Source of the DNA: Nostoc sp. CHAB 5715
GTDB lineage: Bacteria > Cyanobacteriota > Cyanobacteriia > Cyanobacteriales > Nostocaceae
Length of the DNA stretch: 11,366 nt
Assembly (NCBI RefSeq): GCF_020829685.1
Contig: NZ_JAIVFR010000103.1
Location: 1-11,366, forward strand
Direction of reading: 5' to 3'
Below, one piece after another: positions 1 through 6,169 of this stretch. Both the position numbers and the translations under genes were made by a program. Each line of letters starts with the position of its first letter. Position 1 is the stretch's first letter. Below the pieces are notes generated by a model. It had not been told where the DNA came from, did no database searches, and saw nothing but the letters and a program-made list of their open reading frames with translations.

Positions 1-127
1 ATATTTGATTTATGAAAAAGCTCGGTACAGATCGAAAAGCCTAATTCCTTATTCCCTACTCCCTACTCCCTACTCCCCACTCCCCGCCCACGTAGATAAT
101 TTCAAAAATCAAATATGATTCCTATAT
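1..127 (+). repeat. MITE-like element, copy A (left end cut by window edge)
   Basis: The right terminal repeat ends near 127 (CTATAT at 122-127) and contains TTTCAAAAATCAAATATGAT. The left one begins inside the element with ATTTGATTTATGAAAA. Between them are a conserved arm with TCGAAAAGC, a CCCTACT/CCCCACT tandem repeat at about 54-85, and CGCCCACGTAGATAATTTCA. The same layout recurs at 1425-1562 in the same orientation and at 4967-5119 inverted. No ORF is present, so it would be non-autonomous. It lies upstream of the REC-EAL gene and could influence its promoter. Confidence 0.75.
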
Positions 128-211
128 ATACCTATCAAGGTAAAATATTTGCGATTATATGGGGGTGTAAAAATTTTTTATCATTTTTGCATAAAAAATA
201 AAATATAAATT

Positions 212-215
212 GAGG
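212..215 (+). promoter_or_regulatory. Ribosome binding site for the REC-EAL gene
   Basis: GAGG lies six bases before the ATG at 222 in an otherwise very AT-rich leader (128-221), which supports the chosen start. No convincing -35/-10 pair was identified in this leader. Confidence 0.6.
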
Positions 216-221
216 TAATTT

Positions 222-1418
222 ATGCCCAAAATTTTAATAATAGAAGATGAAGAAGCAGTTCGTGAAAACATTTTGGATTTGTTAGAAGCTGAAAATTTTG
301 AAACTGTTGCTGCGGCTAATGGCAGAATCGGAGTACATTTGGCTATCTCCGAAGTTCCCGATTTAATTCTCTGTGATATGATGATGCCACAACTTGATGG
401 TTATGGCGTACTAACAGCGTTACGTCAAGATCCATCAACAGCAACAATTCCCTTCATTTTTCTCACTGCAAAATCTGCTAAATCTGACTTCCGCCAAGGG
501 ATGAATATGGGTGCTGATGACTATATAACTAAGCCTTTCACTTGTGCTGAGTTATTAAGTGCCATCATGAACAGATTGGAAAAGCACGCTACTTTAAAAA
601 GGTATTTATCCCCTCAAGCTCTAATTAACAACTTGTCTCCAAAGATGCAGCTATTAGAAATTAGCTTACACCGGGCTATCAAACAACATAATTTTGAAGA
701 GTTTGAAATTTATTATCAACCAATAGTCGATATTGCTTCTGGAAAAATAGTAGCGGCTGAAAGTTTATTGCGCTGGCAAAGTTCCGAATTGGGGCTGATT
801 TACCCGACAGAATTTATCCCGTTAGCAGAGTCTACAGGATTAATTGTTCCACTTGGAAAATGGGTATTAAAAAGGGTTTGTCAACAAATAAAAATATGGC
901 GTGATTTTGGAATTTATTCCCTAATTTTTGCTGTCAATTTGTCAGTAATTGAATTCAATCAGCCAGGTTTTATTGAGAAAGTAGTCAACTTTATAGATAT
1001 TAATGGTTTGGAACCACATTATTTAGAGCTAGAACTCACTGAAAGTATGATTATGCAAGATGTAAATAGTGCGATCGCTACTATGAGCAAATTGCAATCG
1101 TTGGGTGTAAAAATTGCGATCGATGATTTTGGTACGGGCTACTCTTCTCTAATTTATCTGAAAAACTTACCAATTAACACATTAAAAATAGACCGTTATT
1201 TTATCCATAATGTTGCAACTGATCCACAGAAATCAGCCATTACTAAAGCATTAATTCAAATGGCTCACAATCTCAATCTAGATGTAGTTGCTGAAGGTGT
1301 CGAAACGGAAGCAGAACTGGGTTTTTTACGCCAACACAACTGTAATTCTATGCAAGGCTTTCTATTTAGTCGTCCATTGCCAGCAGCAGAATTTGAAAAA
1401 ATTTTATTGACTAAATAA
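222..1418 (+). CDS. Response regulator with EAL (c-di-GMP phosphodiesterase) output domain
   Basis: A 398-aa cytoplasmic two-domain protein. Residues 1-120 form a REC receiver with acidic pair E8/D9, phospho-acceptor D52 (CDMMMP), T82 and K104 (TKP). Residues about 145-395 form an EAL domain, which in this family hydrolyses c-di-GMP to pGpG. The signature is ESL rather than EAL (E180-S181-L182, followed by LRW). The other metal- and substrate-binding residues are present: N239 (NLS), E274 (LTES), D301/D302 ([10 protein letters not shown]), K322 and D324 (LKIDR), E358 and E361 (AEGVET), and Q378 (MQGF). It is therefore probably active, with activity set by phosphorylation. The ATG is supported by GAGG at 212-215, six bases upstream. 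No histidine kinase adjoins it, so its partner is unknown. A MITE copy begins seven bases after the stop codon. Confidence 0.95.
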   Translation: MPKILIIEDEEAVRENILDLLEAENFETVAAANGRIGVHLAISEVPDLILCDMMMPQLDGYGVLTALRQDPSTATIPFIFLTAKSAKSDFRQGMNMGADDYITKPFTCAELLSAIMNRLEKHATLKRYLSPQALINNLSPKMQLLEISLHRAIKQHNFEEFEIYYQPIVDIASGKIVAAESLLRWQSSELGLIYPTEFIPLAESTGLIVPLGKWVLKRVCQQIKIWRDFGIYSLIFAVNLSVIEFNQPGFIEKVVNFIDINGLEPHYLELELTESMIMQDVNSAIATMSKLQSLGVKIAIDDFGTGYSSLIYLKNLPINTLKIDRYFIHNVATDPQKSAITKALIQMAHNLNLDVVAEGVETEAELGFLRQHNCNSMQGFLFSRPLPAAEFEKILLTK

Positions 1419-1424
1419 ATGCTT

Positions 1425-1562
1425 ATATAGGACTCCTATTTGATTTTTGAAAAAACTCCATACAACTCGAAAGGGCTGATTCCCTACTCCCTACTCCCTA
1501 CTCCCTACTCCCTACTCCCTGCCTACGCAAATAAGTTCAAAAATCAAATCGGATTGCTATAT
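1425..1562 (+). repeat. MITE-like element, copy B (complete)
   Basis: The left end (1425-1451) and the reverse complement of the right end (1536-1562) agree at about 24 of 27 positions. They share outer ATATAG and inner ATTTGATTTTTGAA. The interior holds TCGAAAGGG and five tandem CCCTACT-type units (about 1482-1520), then GCCTACGCAAATAAG. It is 138 bp long, has no ORF, and has the same orientation as copy A. The element starts seven bases after the REC-EAL stop codon, so it may form the 3' end of that transcript. Confidence 0.8.
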
Positions 1563-1571
1563 GTATGAATA

Positions 1572-1607
1572 TTGGGGAATGGGGAATGGGGATTGGGCAT
1601 GGGGGAG
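1572..1607 (+). repeat. Degenerate 7-bp STRR (GGGGAAT/GGGCATG)
   Basis: A short run of GGGGAAT units decays into GGGGATT, GGGCAT and GGGGGAG. It lies between MITE copy B and the sugar dehydrogenase gene. The remaining 1608-1734 shows no gene; it contains a weak inverted repeat (TTTAGACT near 1667, AGTCTAAA near 1696) followed by a run of A. Confidence 0.6.
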
Positions 1608-1734
1608 TAAATTATTTTCTCAGTACTTAGTACCTTAATAGGGTGAGTAACTCAGAAAAATCGGACTTTAGACTGGCGACAATTATTCAGTCTCAAGTCT
1701 AAAATAAAAAAATTGTGTCATAGTGTCTACCGCC

Positions 1735-3078
1735 ATGAAAGTCTTTGCGCGTTTCTTGCTACCAGTTTTTTTACTGACCTCGGTAGCAGGCTGTAACCAG
1801 ACTCGCGCTTCCTCAGATAATTCCACACCACAAACACCTGTACCTTCTGCTCAACTGACACAGAATCCTACACAGTCAAAAGATATCGTTCGGACTGAAG
1901 CACTTTCACCCACGCCTATCCGCATCAATCTGAAGAATTTACCAGCACCTTTCGCTACAGAAAGTGCCTCTAAGCGACCTGAGGTTGTGCCCATTCCGGA
2001 AAATCCAGTGCTTGGCGTACCACCAGGCTTTAGAGTTAACGTTTTTGCAGAAGGTTTAGATGCCCCACGCTGGCTAGCTTTAACCCCTAGCGGTGATGTC
2101 CTGGTGACTGAAACCGGGCAAAACCGCATTCGTCTGTTACGTGACAGCAACGGTGACGGCGTAGCCGACGTTCGAGATACCTTTGCTAGTAGGGACAACG
2201 GACTCAATAGACCCTTTGGTATGGCTTTTGCAGGTGATTCCTTTTTTCTGGGGAACACAGATGCTGTGGTTCGTTTTCCCTATACGAAAGGTCAAAATAA
2301 AATTACAGACAAGGGAGAAAAAATCGCTGACTTACCTGCTCAAGGTTATAACAATCATTGGACACGCAATGTCGTTGTCTCTCCCGATGGCAATAAATTA
2401 TATGTTTCAGTTGGTTCAGGAACCAATGTCGATGAAGAACCCCTACCACGGGCTTCAGTACAGGTGATGAATTTAGATGGTTCCCAGCAGCAAACATTTG
2501 CTTCCGGCTTGCGTAATCCTGTTGGTTTAGACTTTCATCCTCTAACTAACGAACTTTACGCCACTGTCAACGAACGCGATGGAATCGGTGATGAGTTGGT
2601 TCCAGATTATCTGACACGCGTTAAACAGGGGGCATTTTACGGCTGGCCTTATGCTTATCTGACACCAAACAACCTAGATCCGCGCCAAAAGACGGATGAC
2701 AAAAGTAAACGCCCCGACTTAGCAGCCCGTACCCAAACGCCAGATGTGCTGTTCCAGGCGCATTCAGCAGCATTGGGTTTGCAGTTTTATGATGCTAAAA
2801 CGTTTCCAGAAAAATACCGAAACGGTGCTTTTGCTGCTTTTCGTGGTTCTTGGAACCGCGATCGCGGCACTGGTTATAAAATTGTGTTTGTTCCCTTCGA
2901 TGCTAAAGGGCGATCGCTTGGCTACTACGAAGACTTTCTCACAGGATTTTTGCTAAATCCTTCTGTACCAACCACTTGGGGACGACCTGTAGGTTTACTT
3001 GTGTTACCAGATGGCAGTTTACTACTAACAGAAGAAGCCAATAATCGAATTTATCGTATTCAGTATACGGGGGGTTAA
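1735..3078 (+). CDS. PQQ-dependent sugar dehydrogenase (sorbosone dehydrogenase-type) lipoprotein
   Basis: A beta-propeller dehydrogenase of the GSDH/sorbosone type, a family that oxidises sugars or sugar aldehydes using pyrroloquinoline quinone. From the ATG at 1735 the N-terminus MKVFARFLLPVFLLTS is followed by lipobox V-A-G-C (Cys20), so it should be a lipid-anchored envelope protein. Residues about 25-75 are a Ser/Thr/Pro/Gln-rich linker. The catalytic domain starts near residue 85 (VLGVPPGFRVNVFAEGLDAP). Later landmarks are a calcium-loop-like DSNGDGVAD, NRPFGMAF, HWTRNVVVSPDG, GLRNPVGLDFHP, GAFYGWPY, FRGSWNR and GRPVGLLVLPDGSLLLTEE. An in-frame GTG at 1723 would add four residues; the ATG gives a more typical signal peptide. 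The substrate cannot be told from sequence, and whether this host makes PQQ is unknown. It seems to be transcribed alone. Confidence 0.9.
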   Translation: MKVFARFLLPVFLLTSVAGCNQTRASSDNSTPQTPVPSAQLTQNPTQSKDIVRTEALSPTPIRINLKNLPAPFATESASKRPEVVPIPENPVLGVPPGFRVNVFAEGLDAPRWLALTPSGDVLVTETGQNRIRLLRDSNGDGVADVRDTFASRDNGLNRPFGMAFAGDSFFLGNTDAVVRFPYTKGQNKITDKGEKIADLPAQGYNNHWTRNVVVSPDGNKLYVSVGSGTNVDEEPLPRASVQVMNLDGSQQQTFASGLRNPVGLDFHPLTNELYATVNERDGIGDELVPDYLTRVKQGAFYGWPYAYLTPNNLDPRQKTDDKSKRPDLAARTQTPDVLFQAHSAALGLQFYDAKTFPEKYRNGAFAAFRGSWNRDRGTGYKIVFVPFDAKGRSLGYYEDFLTGFLLNPSVPTTWGRPVGLLVLPDGSLLLTEEANNRIYRIQYTGG

Positions 3079-3175
3079 GCAATTCACCCATTCAAACATT
3101 TAAAAATTCACGGATAGGATCTGTTGCCTGGAGTAAAGTTAGAGCAGTTGTCATCAATAGAAATGTTGTGGCTGC

Positions 3176-3211
3176 ATTTCCCTACCCAGGTTTATCCTGT
3201 TTAGGGTAAAT
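3176..3211 (+). promoter_or_regulatory. Imperfect hairpin upstream of the cupin gene
   Basis: ATTT, CCCTA and CAGG (3176-3190) can pair with CCTG, TAGGG and AAAT (3196-3211) across a TTTAT loop, with one 2x2 mismatch and one bulge. No T-tract follows, so it is not a classical terminator. The rest of 3079-3252 is AT-rich spacer with no gene. Its function is unknown. Confidence 0.35.
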
Positions 3212-3252
3212 TACTAAAAAATACTAATACTCATCTAGTTGAGAAATTCATT

Positions 3253-3660
3253 ATGACTCCCAATGAAAATAATACTCAGTCAAATATCAACGAATTATCT
3301 CCACATTCAGGTACACGATACTGGGGTGAAGTAGAGGTGATCGAGGAGGGAGAAACCTATAGAATTAGTCGTGTTGAAATTAAGCCCAGGCACGGAATTA
3401 AACCACAAATCCATTATCATCGCAATGAACATTGGGTTGTAGTCTCAGGTGTAGCCAAGGTAACTTGTGGCGATGCGGAAATATTACTGAATCGAAACGA
3501 ATCAACTTATGTTCCCGCAGCAACCCTACATAAGGTAGAAAATCCTGGACAGATTCCGCTAGTTCTTCTGGAAATCCAAAATGGTGAATATTTGGGCGAA
3601 GATGATACGGAACGCCCCTATGATTTAAATTTGGTTAAACCTGTAGCTGAAGGTCAGTAA
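3253..3660 (+). CDS. Single-domain cupin, phosphomannose isomerase type II-like
   Basis: A 135-aa cytoplasmic protein consisting of one cupin barrel. Motif 1 is G48-x5-H54-x-H56-x2-E59-x6-G66 (IHYHRNEHWVVVSG). Motif 2 is P88-AATL-H93-KVE-N97. H54, H56, E59 and H93 are the expected metal ligands. The opening (HSGTRYWGEVEVIEEGETYR) and the end (NGEYLGEDDTERPYD) closely follow the isomerase domain at the C-terminus of bifunctional mannose-1-phosphate guanylyltransferase/mannose-6-phosphate isomerase (AlgA/ManC type). Here that domain stands alone. Isomerisation of mannose-6-phosphate and fructose-6-phosphate is plausible but not proven, since stand-alone members are poorly studied. The ATG has only a weak GAG about nine bases upstream. 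The gene ends against a 9-bp tandem repeat and converges on the HEAT-repeat gene. Confidence 0.88.
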   Translation: MTPNENNTQSNINELSPHSGTRYWGEVEVIEEGETYRISRVEIKPRHGIKPQIHYHRNEHWVVVSGVAKVTCGDAEILLNRNESTYVPAATLHKVENPGQIPLVLLEIQNGEYLGEDDTERPYDLNLVKPVAEGQ

Positions 3661-3669
3661 GGTCTAGGG

Positions 3670-3758
3670 ATGAGGGGGATGAGGAGGATGAGGGGGATGA
3701 GGAGGATGAGGAGGATGAGGGGGATGAGGAGGATGAGGAGGATGAGGGGGATGAGGGA
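3670..3758 (+). repeat. 9-bp minisatellite ATGAGGRGG, nine units plus a partial
   Basis: Nine uninterrupted 9-bp units (3670-3750) differ only at one G/A position, in the order G A G A A G A A G. A partial unit ATGAGGGA follows. The 9-bp period keeps all frames open on both strands, which produces spurious Met-Arg-Gly or Pro-His-Pro peptides. Purines fall entirely on one strand except for the single T in each unit. Confidence 0.95.
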
Positions 3759-3781
3759 GCAGAAGAAGAATAACAATAATG

Positions 3782-3844
3782 CCCCATGCCCCATGCCCCA
3801 TGCCCCATGCCCCATGCCCAATGCCCAATCCCCAATGCCCAATA
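3782..3844 (+). repeat. 7-bp STRR, CCCCATG x5 then CCCAATG variants
   Basis: Five perfect CCCCATG units (3782-3816) are followed by CCCAATG, CCCAATC, CCCAATG and CCCAATA. Together with AGCAGAAGAAGAATAACA (3758-3775) and the preceding minisatellite it forms a compound cassette. That cassette is seen again in reverse complement at 5397-5519 and 6060-6162. Confidence 0.9.
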
Positions 3845-3853
3845 ATGCCCAAA

Positions 3854-4612
3854 TCAAAACCATCCTTCTTGTTCCAGGGTTTCAATAAGCTGTAAACCAC
3901 GGGGATCACCCACTCCTAACAGTGAGGCTTTAGCGTCTGCCCGGACTCCTAAATCTTGGTCTTCGGCAAAGGCTTGAATTAAAGCGTCGATCGCTGTGGC
4001 ATAAACTACATTAGAAGGCAGTTCGCGGCACAGTTGACCAATTGCCCAAGCACTGTTACTCCGCACTGCTGCCACCGGATCTTTAACTAAGGCTTGAATT
4101 AATGGTGGAATTGCCCCTATAACTGCTTCATAACTCACTTCTGCCATCTGTGCTAAGGCGCTAGCAGCCCACAAACGCACTGCGGAAATATCAGTTCTGA
4201 GGGCATCTGCTAGGGGCGGTAAAGAACGGCGATCGCGACAGTTTCCTAAAGCCCAGACAACGCCTTTACGCACATAGCCATTCCAATCACTGTTTAGTTG
4301 AGCAATTAATGGACTCACTGCCTCTGAACTAGGATTGCGTCCAAGTGCATAAGCTGCACTCACCCGCACTAAGGGACAGGTATCACTTAACAGGCGAATC
4401 AGATGGGGGGTAGCACGCGCATCTTCTATATCACAAAAAGCACGCGCCGCTAACATTCTTTGTTGGGGCTGGGCATTTTCCAGCAGGGCTAGCATCACTT
4501 CTGGATCTGGCTTTGCCACAACTGATTCGGCAGTTAGCGGCTCTATTTTATCTAGGGGGCTTTCTAGCTCCTCCTCAATATCGAGTAGGCTTAGATCGTC
4601 TTCGTCATACAT
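3854..4612 (-). CDS. HEAT-repeat domain protein
   Basis: A 252-aa soluble protein. Residues 1-35 are acidic and probably disordered (MYDEDDLSLLDIEEELESPL). About six HEAT (PBS-lyase-like) helical repeats follow from residue 38 to 247. Each contains a recognisable A(R)xAxxALG-type helix: LAARAFCDIED, VRVSAAYALGR, VRKGVVWALGN, VRLWAASALAQ, VRSNSAWAIGQ and VRADAKASLLG. Such repeats form a curved protein-binding scaffold. In cyanobacteria they also occur in E/F-type phycobilin lyases, but nothing here identifies a lyase or bilin-binding site, and no phycobilisome gene is nearby. The ATG at 4612 has no clear Shine-Dalgarno; that position is occupied by an AATCCC...GGGATT hairpin. It ends in the STRR block and converges on the cupin gene. 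Confidence 0.85.
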   Translation of the reverse strand: MYDEDDLSLLDIEEELESPLDKIEPLTAESVVAKPDPEVMLALLENAQPQQRMLAARAFCDIEDARATPHLIRLLSDTCPLVRVSAAYALGRNPSSEAVSPLIAQLNSDWNGYVRKGVVWALGNCRDRRSLPPLADALRTDISAVRLWAASALAQMAEVSYEAVIGAIPPLIQALVKDPVAAVRSNSAWAIGQLCRELPSNVVYATAIDALIQAFAEDQDLGVRADAKASLLGVGDPRGLQLIETLEQEGWF

Positions 4613-4616
4613 AATT

Positions 4617-4642
4617 TCATTTCAATCCCGAAAAGGGATTAA
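4617..4642 (-). promoter_or_regulatory. Solitary CRISPR-repeat-like hairpin in the HEAT-gene leader
   Basis: AATCCC (4624-4629) and GGGATT (4635-4640) form a 6-bp stem with a 5-base loop. TTTCA precedes the stem on the + strand, giving TTTCAATCCC...GGGATTAA. This resembles the palindromic core of common cyanobacterial CRISPR repeats (GTTTCAATCCC...GGGATT). There is no second copy at spacer distance, so it is not an array. In the HEAT mRNA the stem sits 12-28 bases before the start codon, where it could affect ribosome access. Confidence 0.5.
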
Positions 4643-4694
4643 CACATAATCCCTCACGCCAATAAGTTAAAGCTTTATAAGTATTAGTTGCGTA

Positions 4695-4700
4695 ATTATA
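4695..4700 (-). promoter_or_regulatory. Candidate -10 box for the HEAT-repeat gene
   Basis: Perfect TATAAT on the - strand, 83 bases upstream of the ATG. The hexamer 17 bases further upstream (CTCAAC) is a poor -35. If used, the leader would be about 75 bases and include the CRISPR-like hairpin. This assignment is weak. Confidence 0.3.
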
Positions 4701-4746
4701 CACTTTCCTTTCTCCTCGTTGAGTTTTATAAGAAGAATTCAGAACT

Positions 4747-4911
4747 CAGGAGTCAGAATTCAGAATTGAATTCTGGACGACTGGGTAATGAATATTGGTT
4801 TAAAACCTTGCCCCTTGTGGGCAAAAAAAATTAAAATATTATTCCTAATTAAAACTCTATCCCTTTATGGGTAGAGTATTCTGAATTCTGTATTCTGTAT
4901 TCTGACTCCTG
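4747..4911. repeat. Inverted-repeat element with GAATTCA-type arms and two internal hairpins
   Basis: The left arm CAGGAGTCAGAATTCAGAAT (4747-4766) is repeated in inverse orientation at the right end (ATTCTGTATTCTGACTCCTG, 4892-4911). Further degenerate AGAATTC/ATTCTGT units extend each arm inward. The core has two hairpins, TTGCCC-CTTGT-GGGCAA (4808-4824) and ACTCTA(T)CCC-TTTAT-GGGTAGAGT (4854-4877). No ORF is present. It is probably a non-autonomous repeat element. The gene-free stretch 4613-5120 holds, in order, the CRISPR-like hairpin, a candidate promoter, this element and MITE copy C. Confidence 0.65.
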
Positions 4912-4966
4912 TTTTATCCAAACGAGTAACGCCCTAACTCAGACGCTTAAGTATTTTACTGCTATC

Positions 4967-5119
4967 CTATAGAAATCATATTTGATTTCTGAAATTATCT
5001 ACGTAGGCGGGGAGTGGGTAGAGACGCGATTAATCGCGTCTGTACGGAGTAGGGAATACGGAATCACGCTTTTCGAGTTGAGGGTGAGCTTTTTCAGAAA
5101 TCAAATCATAGTCCTATAG
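4967..5119 (-). repeat. MITE-like element, copy C (complete, inverted, with nested palindrome)
   Basis: Both ends carry CTATAG (4967-4972 and 5114-5119), and the inner part ATTTGATTTCTGAAA is perfectly inverted. On the - strand it lines up with copies A and B: GAAAAAGCTC, TCGAAAAGC, TGATTCC, STRR remnants (TATTCCCTACTCC), CACTCCCCGCCTACGTAGATAATTTCA. It is 153 bp because a palindrome at 5018-5045 interrupts the STRR core. It ends one base before the TTTATTTTTC that precedes the GNAT stop codon. Confidence 0.8.
5018..5045. repeat. Palindrome nested in MITE copy C
   Basis: AGACGCGATTAATCGCGTCT (5022-5041) is a perfect 20-bp palindrome. It extends by GTA/TAC after one G:G mismatch pair. It resembles a palindrome common in Nostoc-type genomes and is absent from copies A and B. 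Confidence 0.8.
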
Positions 5120-5120
5120 T

Positions 5121-5714
5121 TTATTTTTCTGCACTCAGGAATTTTACCATCCAGAGGGATTGGGTTTGATAACCTAACTGATTGTAAAGATTTAATGCGG
5201 GTTTGTTGGATTGAAAAACTTGCAATCCAATCTGGCGATCGCCTCTTTGAATAGCCCAATTTTCCACATATTGCATCAAGGCTGTACCAATACCTCGTCG
5301 CCGATGTTCTGGTACAACGTAGAGGATAAAAATGTGAGCATGACGGTTTCCCTGCACTTGATCTATAGCATTACCCACCCAGAGGCAGGCTATCGGGGGA
5401 TGGGCATTGGGCATTGAGAATGGGGCATGGGGCATGGGGCATGGGGCATTGCTTATTCTTCTTGTCTCCCTCATCTCCCCCTGCTCCCCCTGCTCCCTCT
5501 GCTCCCTGCTCCCTGCTAAGAACTTCCCTTCCTCTTCTACCCACCACAAGGGCGTATCGCTGGAGAAGTATTGCTTAACTGTTTGCTCTAGGTGGGAAAA
5601 ATCCTCATTAGGAAAGAGATCCTGGTAAGTTCGCTGCATGAATTTAAGCAGCAGCGATCGCTCCAATGTGGAACCACGGCGAATAATATACCCTGGTAGT
5701 AGTTGCTCAGACAC
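5121..5714 (-). CDS. GNAT family N-acetyltransferase with STRR-encoded internal insert
   Basis: A 197-aa cytoplasmic acetyl-CoA-dependent acyltransferase of unknown substrate. The N-terminal part (IIRRGSTLERSLLLKFMQRTY) fits GNAT helix 1. The acetyl-CoA-binding motif is LYVVPEHRRRGIGTAL (131-146, with R139-x-G141-x-G143). The end (ALNLYNQLGYQ) is the typical beta6-alpha4 region. Residues 66-106 (AGSREQREQGEQGE to MPNAHP) are low-complexity and encoded by a compound STRR at 5397-5519. They lie between the strands WWVEEEGK and IACLWVGNA, so a surface loop has been lengthened in frame. The start is GTG at 5714: an in-frame TAA lies four codons upstream and the next Met is residue 26. The gene follows the 62-aa membrane protein by 17 bases, so they are probably cotranscribed. 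Confidence 0.88.
   Translation of the reverse strand: MSEQLLPGYIIRRGSTLERSLLLKFMQRTYQDLFPNEDFSHLEQTVKQYFSSDTPLWWVEEEGKFLAGSREQREQGEQGEMRETRRISNAPCPMPHAPFSMPNAHPPIACLWVGNAIDQVQGNRHAHIFILYVVPEHRRRGIGTALMQYVENWAIQRGDRQIGLQVFQSNKPALNLYNQLGYQTQSLWMVKFLSAEK
5397..5519 (-). repeat. Compound STRR cassette inside the GNAT coding sequence
   Basis: On the + strand, GGGCATT and GGGGCAT units (about 5402-5451) are followed by GCTTATTCTTCTTG and then CTGCTCCC/CTCCCTG units up to about 5516. The same order of parts is found at 6060-6162 and, in reverse complement, at about 3670-3816. It contributes about 41 codons with no stop. Confidence 0.85.
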
Positions 5715-5731
5715 TTCTGACGTTGATTAAC

Positions 5732-5920
5732 TTAGCTAGCTGAGTTTTGTGCTGGTGGGAAATTAGCAGGAGTCGGTTGAGAACTTACCCCCACCTCTTC
5801 AATTGGTGCGGGTGCTACCATATCGGAGGGTAAAAAGATACGGGCGCTGACTGCTACCAGGGCAAAGACAAATACCAAAACTACAAGCAAGGGAGCGATA
5901 TACTGACGAAAAATAGCCAT
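5732..5920 (-). CDS. Small single-pass membrane protein, hypothetical
   Basis: A 62-aa protein not recognised by name. Residues 9-29 form one strongly hydrophobic segment (APLLVVLVFVFALVAVSA) after a short N-terminus with Arg5. The remaining 33 residues are rich in Pro, Ala and Ser (SDMVAPAPIEEV, QPTPANFPPAQN) and probably extend from the membrane. Arg27 just after the hydrophobic stretch leaves the orientation uncertain. The coding assignment rests on the clear TM-plus-tail composition and the 17-base spacing to the GNAT gene, which suggests an operon. No catalytic motif is visible, and no good Shine-Dalgarno precedes the ATG. Confidence 0.65.
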   Translation of the reverse strand: MAIFRQYIAPLLVVLVFVFALVAVSARIFLPSDMVAPAPIEEVGVSSQPTPANFPPAQNSAS

Positions 5921-6018
5921 ATTTTAATTGTAAAAAGAGCTACGAACTTTTATGAGAGTCTAGCTAAAGATTTGTGAAGTATTCTTGATTTATTTTAGCG
6001 ATTTTTTGTGTATCGATA

Positions 6019-6066
6019 ATGGGGAATAGGGAATAGGGAATAGGGAATAGGGAATAGGGAATGGGG
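6019..6066 (+). repeat. 7-bp STRR, GGGAATA units
   Basis: About six consecutive GGGAATA/GGGAATG units upstream of the 62-aa membrane-protein gene. They run into GGGGCATTGTTATTCTTCTCTTGCTCCC, the start of the compound cassette described for 6060-6162. The gene-free stretch 5921-6169 consists mainly of these repeats. Confidence 0.9.
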
Positions 6067-6162
6067 CATTGTTATTCTTCTCTTGCTCCCCCTGCTCCCT
6101 CATCTCCCCCTGCTCCCCACTCCCCACTCCCCACTCCCCACTCCCCACTCCCCACTCCCCAC
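6060..6162 (+). repeat. Compound STRR cassette ending in seven TCCCCAC units
   Basis: GGGGCAT, then a TTATTCTTCT spacer, CTGCTCCC-type units, and seven perfect TCCCCAC units (6114-6162). It ends eight bases from the stop codon (6170-6172) of the two-TM membrane-protein gene. It corresponds part by part to the cassette inside the GNAT gene. Confidence 0.85.
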
Positions 6163-6169
6163 TTTTGCA

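Noticed and set aside
186..209. Promoter (TTTGCA ... TATAAA) before the REC-EAL gene
   Set aside because: The spacing is only 12 bases and the -10 would lie 12 bases from the start codon, on top of the ribosome binding site.
1851..2258. 135-aa frame antisense to the sugar dehydrogenase
   Set aside because: It lies wholly within a strongly supported coding region and has no recognisable domain.
3664..3909. Open frames on both strands across 3635-3909 encoding Pro-His-Pro, Met-Arg-Arg or Leu-Ile-Leu repeats
   Set aside because: They exist only because the 9-bp and 7-bp tandem repeats keep frames open; there is no ribosome binding site or domain.
4808..4830. Rho-independent terminator (hairpin followed by eight A)
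   Set aside because: On the + strand the hairpin is followed by A rather than T, and on the - strand the T run precedes the stem, so it fits neither direction.
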